A stretch of DNA of 64,000 nucleotides. Origin: Batillaria attramentaria. Lineage: Eukaryota > Mollusca > Gastropoda > Batillariidae. The notes beneath the pieces were generated by a model. That model ran no database searches. It saw only the letters and a program-made list of their open reading frames with translations, and was not told where the DNA came from. Position numbers and translations under genes: made by a program. The DNA lies in the NCBI GenBank assembly GCA_018292915.2, contig JACVVK020000039.1, forward strand, positions 242,501-306,500. Reading direction: 5' to 3'. Positions within the stretch are counted from its first letter, which is position 1. Each line of letters begins with the position of its first letter. Shown in pieces: positions 63,529 to 64,000 of this stretch.

Positions 63529-63756
63529 ACCTTGGAGCATGGGAGGCCGTGTATGATGCTGCACATTATGTGTTTGTATTTAATGTATGTGTTGAGACAT
63601 CTTGCGTGTGTTTCTGGGTGAGCGAGTGCGTGTTGATTGTAAGGCGCCCTGATTCTTTTTCAGGGCGATTATTACCTCAAACTGATGATGTACGAGAAAG
63701 GAGGAGCCGATGTGAGAATGTGTTTTGAGTTTTTTCTCAGCATCGAAAAGGACTGA
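58373..63756 (+). CDS. GM2-activator-like secreted ML-domain protein
   Basis: Exons 58373-58535, 59694-59892, 62468-62651 and 63664-63756 join in phases 1, 2, 0 to 212 residues; human GM2 activator is of similar size. The start heads a signal peptide ([18 protein letters not shown]). Domain landmarks in order: [34 protein letters not shown] (Cys formed across the exon 2/3 joint), YADVCDF, CTCPF, then [10 protein letters not shown] and [11 protein letters not shown]. The paired cysteines, the pattern D-C-G ... P.PL.LPG and the C-x-C-PF turn match the GM2 activator family, which lifts glycolipids out of membranes for lysosomal hydrolases. In molluscs such proteins could bind other lipids. The last acceptor (63662-63663) lies inside a LINE 3' end, and exon 4 begins in its stem-loop. 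Introns hold (CA)n arrays and two LINE ends. No lesion seen. Confidence 0.88.
58575..58915 (-). mobile_element. LINE 3' end L, minus copy, in GM2A-like intron 1
   Basis: Read on the minus strand: GTTGCCACGTCATCATCTTG, a (GT)n array, GGGAGGCCGTGTATGACGCT, GTGTTGATTGTAAGGCGCCC, then a GC-rich stem-loop (CGCCCT...AGGGCG) and an (ATT)n tail. The same order occurs on the plus strand at 63275-63673. Confidence 0.75.
60738..61360. repeat. Diverged tandem duplication, ~310-bp unit
   Basis: The units at about 60738-61046 and 61047-61360 share AAAATACT(T/G)AACCGA, TTCAAATTTGGGGT, GCATGAATACGGACTCT-type and GTGAACCCA-type landmarks in the same order, with clear divergence. It lies in intron 2 of the GM2A-like gene. 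Confidence 0.75.
62915..63160. repeat. Dispersed repeat D2, copy 2
   Basis: Second copy of the 22940-23180 repeat, followed by repeat D3 (63172-63290; GCTACGGGCCTAACCCAGAC). It lies in intron 3 of the GM2A-like gene. Confidence 0.7.
63275..63673 (+). mobile_element. LINE 3' end L, plus copy, overlapping GM2A-like exon 4
   Basis: The frame starts as [10 protein letters not shown], the reverse-transcriptase end. It continues through GTTGCCACATCATCGCC, a (GT)n array (63447-63525), GGGAGGCCGTGTATGATGCT and GTTGATTGTAAGGCGCCCTG, to the stem CGCCCTGA (63645-63652) / TCAGGGCG (63660-63667) and ATTATTA. The splice acceptor AG and the first codons of exon 4 lie in that stem and tail. Confidence 0.7.
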
Positions 63757-63898
63757 GGCCAAAGACCAGAAACGAAAACAAGTCGTCTCAACCAACCCGT
63801 CGCCTTCTAGGCTTCTACATGTTTGTTGAATTGTAGCAGTTTTCGGCTTGAACAGTGCAAAATTTTCATCATGAAGGCAGGGTCCAAGATGTGATAAT

Positions 63899-63904
63899 AA
63901 TAAA
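63899..63904 (+). terminator. GM2A-like polyadenylation signal
   Basis: AATAAA lies 142 bases after the stop codon of the ML-domain gene. Confidence 0.6.
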
Positions 63905-64000
63905 TCATAATTTGCTTTTGTTTTCATGTGTTGCTCATTTTTGTTAAGTTGTTTCTCCATTGAGAAACAACTTTATACAGACTTCAACATAAGTCAAGGA

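Overview
The window reads as genomic DNA from a marine mollusc, most likely a gastropod. Genes are split into short exons with GT-AG introns (plus one probable GC-AG). Microsatellites are very dense, mostly (CA/GT)n and (CT/GA)n. tRNA-derived SINEs, LINE 3' ends and small terminal-inverted-repeat (TIR) elements fill most introns and intergenic space. The gene content (C-type lectins, a PAN-type domain, a Toll-like receptor, a CYP2-clan P450, a GM2-activator-like ML protein, a Cache-type ectodomain) fits a lophotrochozoan. The phylum is an inference from repeat and gene style; no ribosomal or mitochondrial marker is present.

Layout, left to right. 1.1-2.9 kb (+): a C-type lectin gene, probably broken by an in-frame TGA and a splice-phase mismatch. 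3.2 kb: a perfect 64-bp hairpin. 6.0-7.9 kb (-): three exons of an intact C-type lectin domain, with minisatellites in its first visible intron. 10.7-15.7 kb (+): a complete six-exon cytochrome P450 (514 aa by my splicing). 16.8-19.0 kb (-): an intronless Toll-like receptor (755 aa). 21.1-29.1 kb (-): a four-exon secreted lectin that I splice as signal peptide, C-type lectin domain and PAN-like domain. 30-37 kb: repeats only. 37.2-47.9 kb (-): a ten-exon gene for a secreted or ectodomain protein with two tandem Cache-like units. Exons 7 and 8 and their surroundings recur inverted at 51.9-55.3 kb. 48-51.3 kb: a nest of small DNA transposons and SINEs, including a Harbinger-like element with a MADF-like reading frame. 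58.4-63.8 kb (+): a complete four-exon GM2-activator-like gene (212 aa) whose last splice acceptor lies inside a LINE 3' end.

How the genes relate: three lectin-type recognition genes and one TLR lie within 28 kb, which suggests an immune-recognition neighbourhood, but nothing shows coregulation. The P450 and the ML protein handle small hydrophobic molecules or lipids. The Cache protein has the form of a ligand-binding ectodomain; I found no seven-transmembrane exons for it.

Limits: all exon models are manual, from splice consensus and reading-frame continuity. Family names rest on motif recognition, not on searches.
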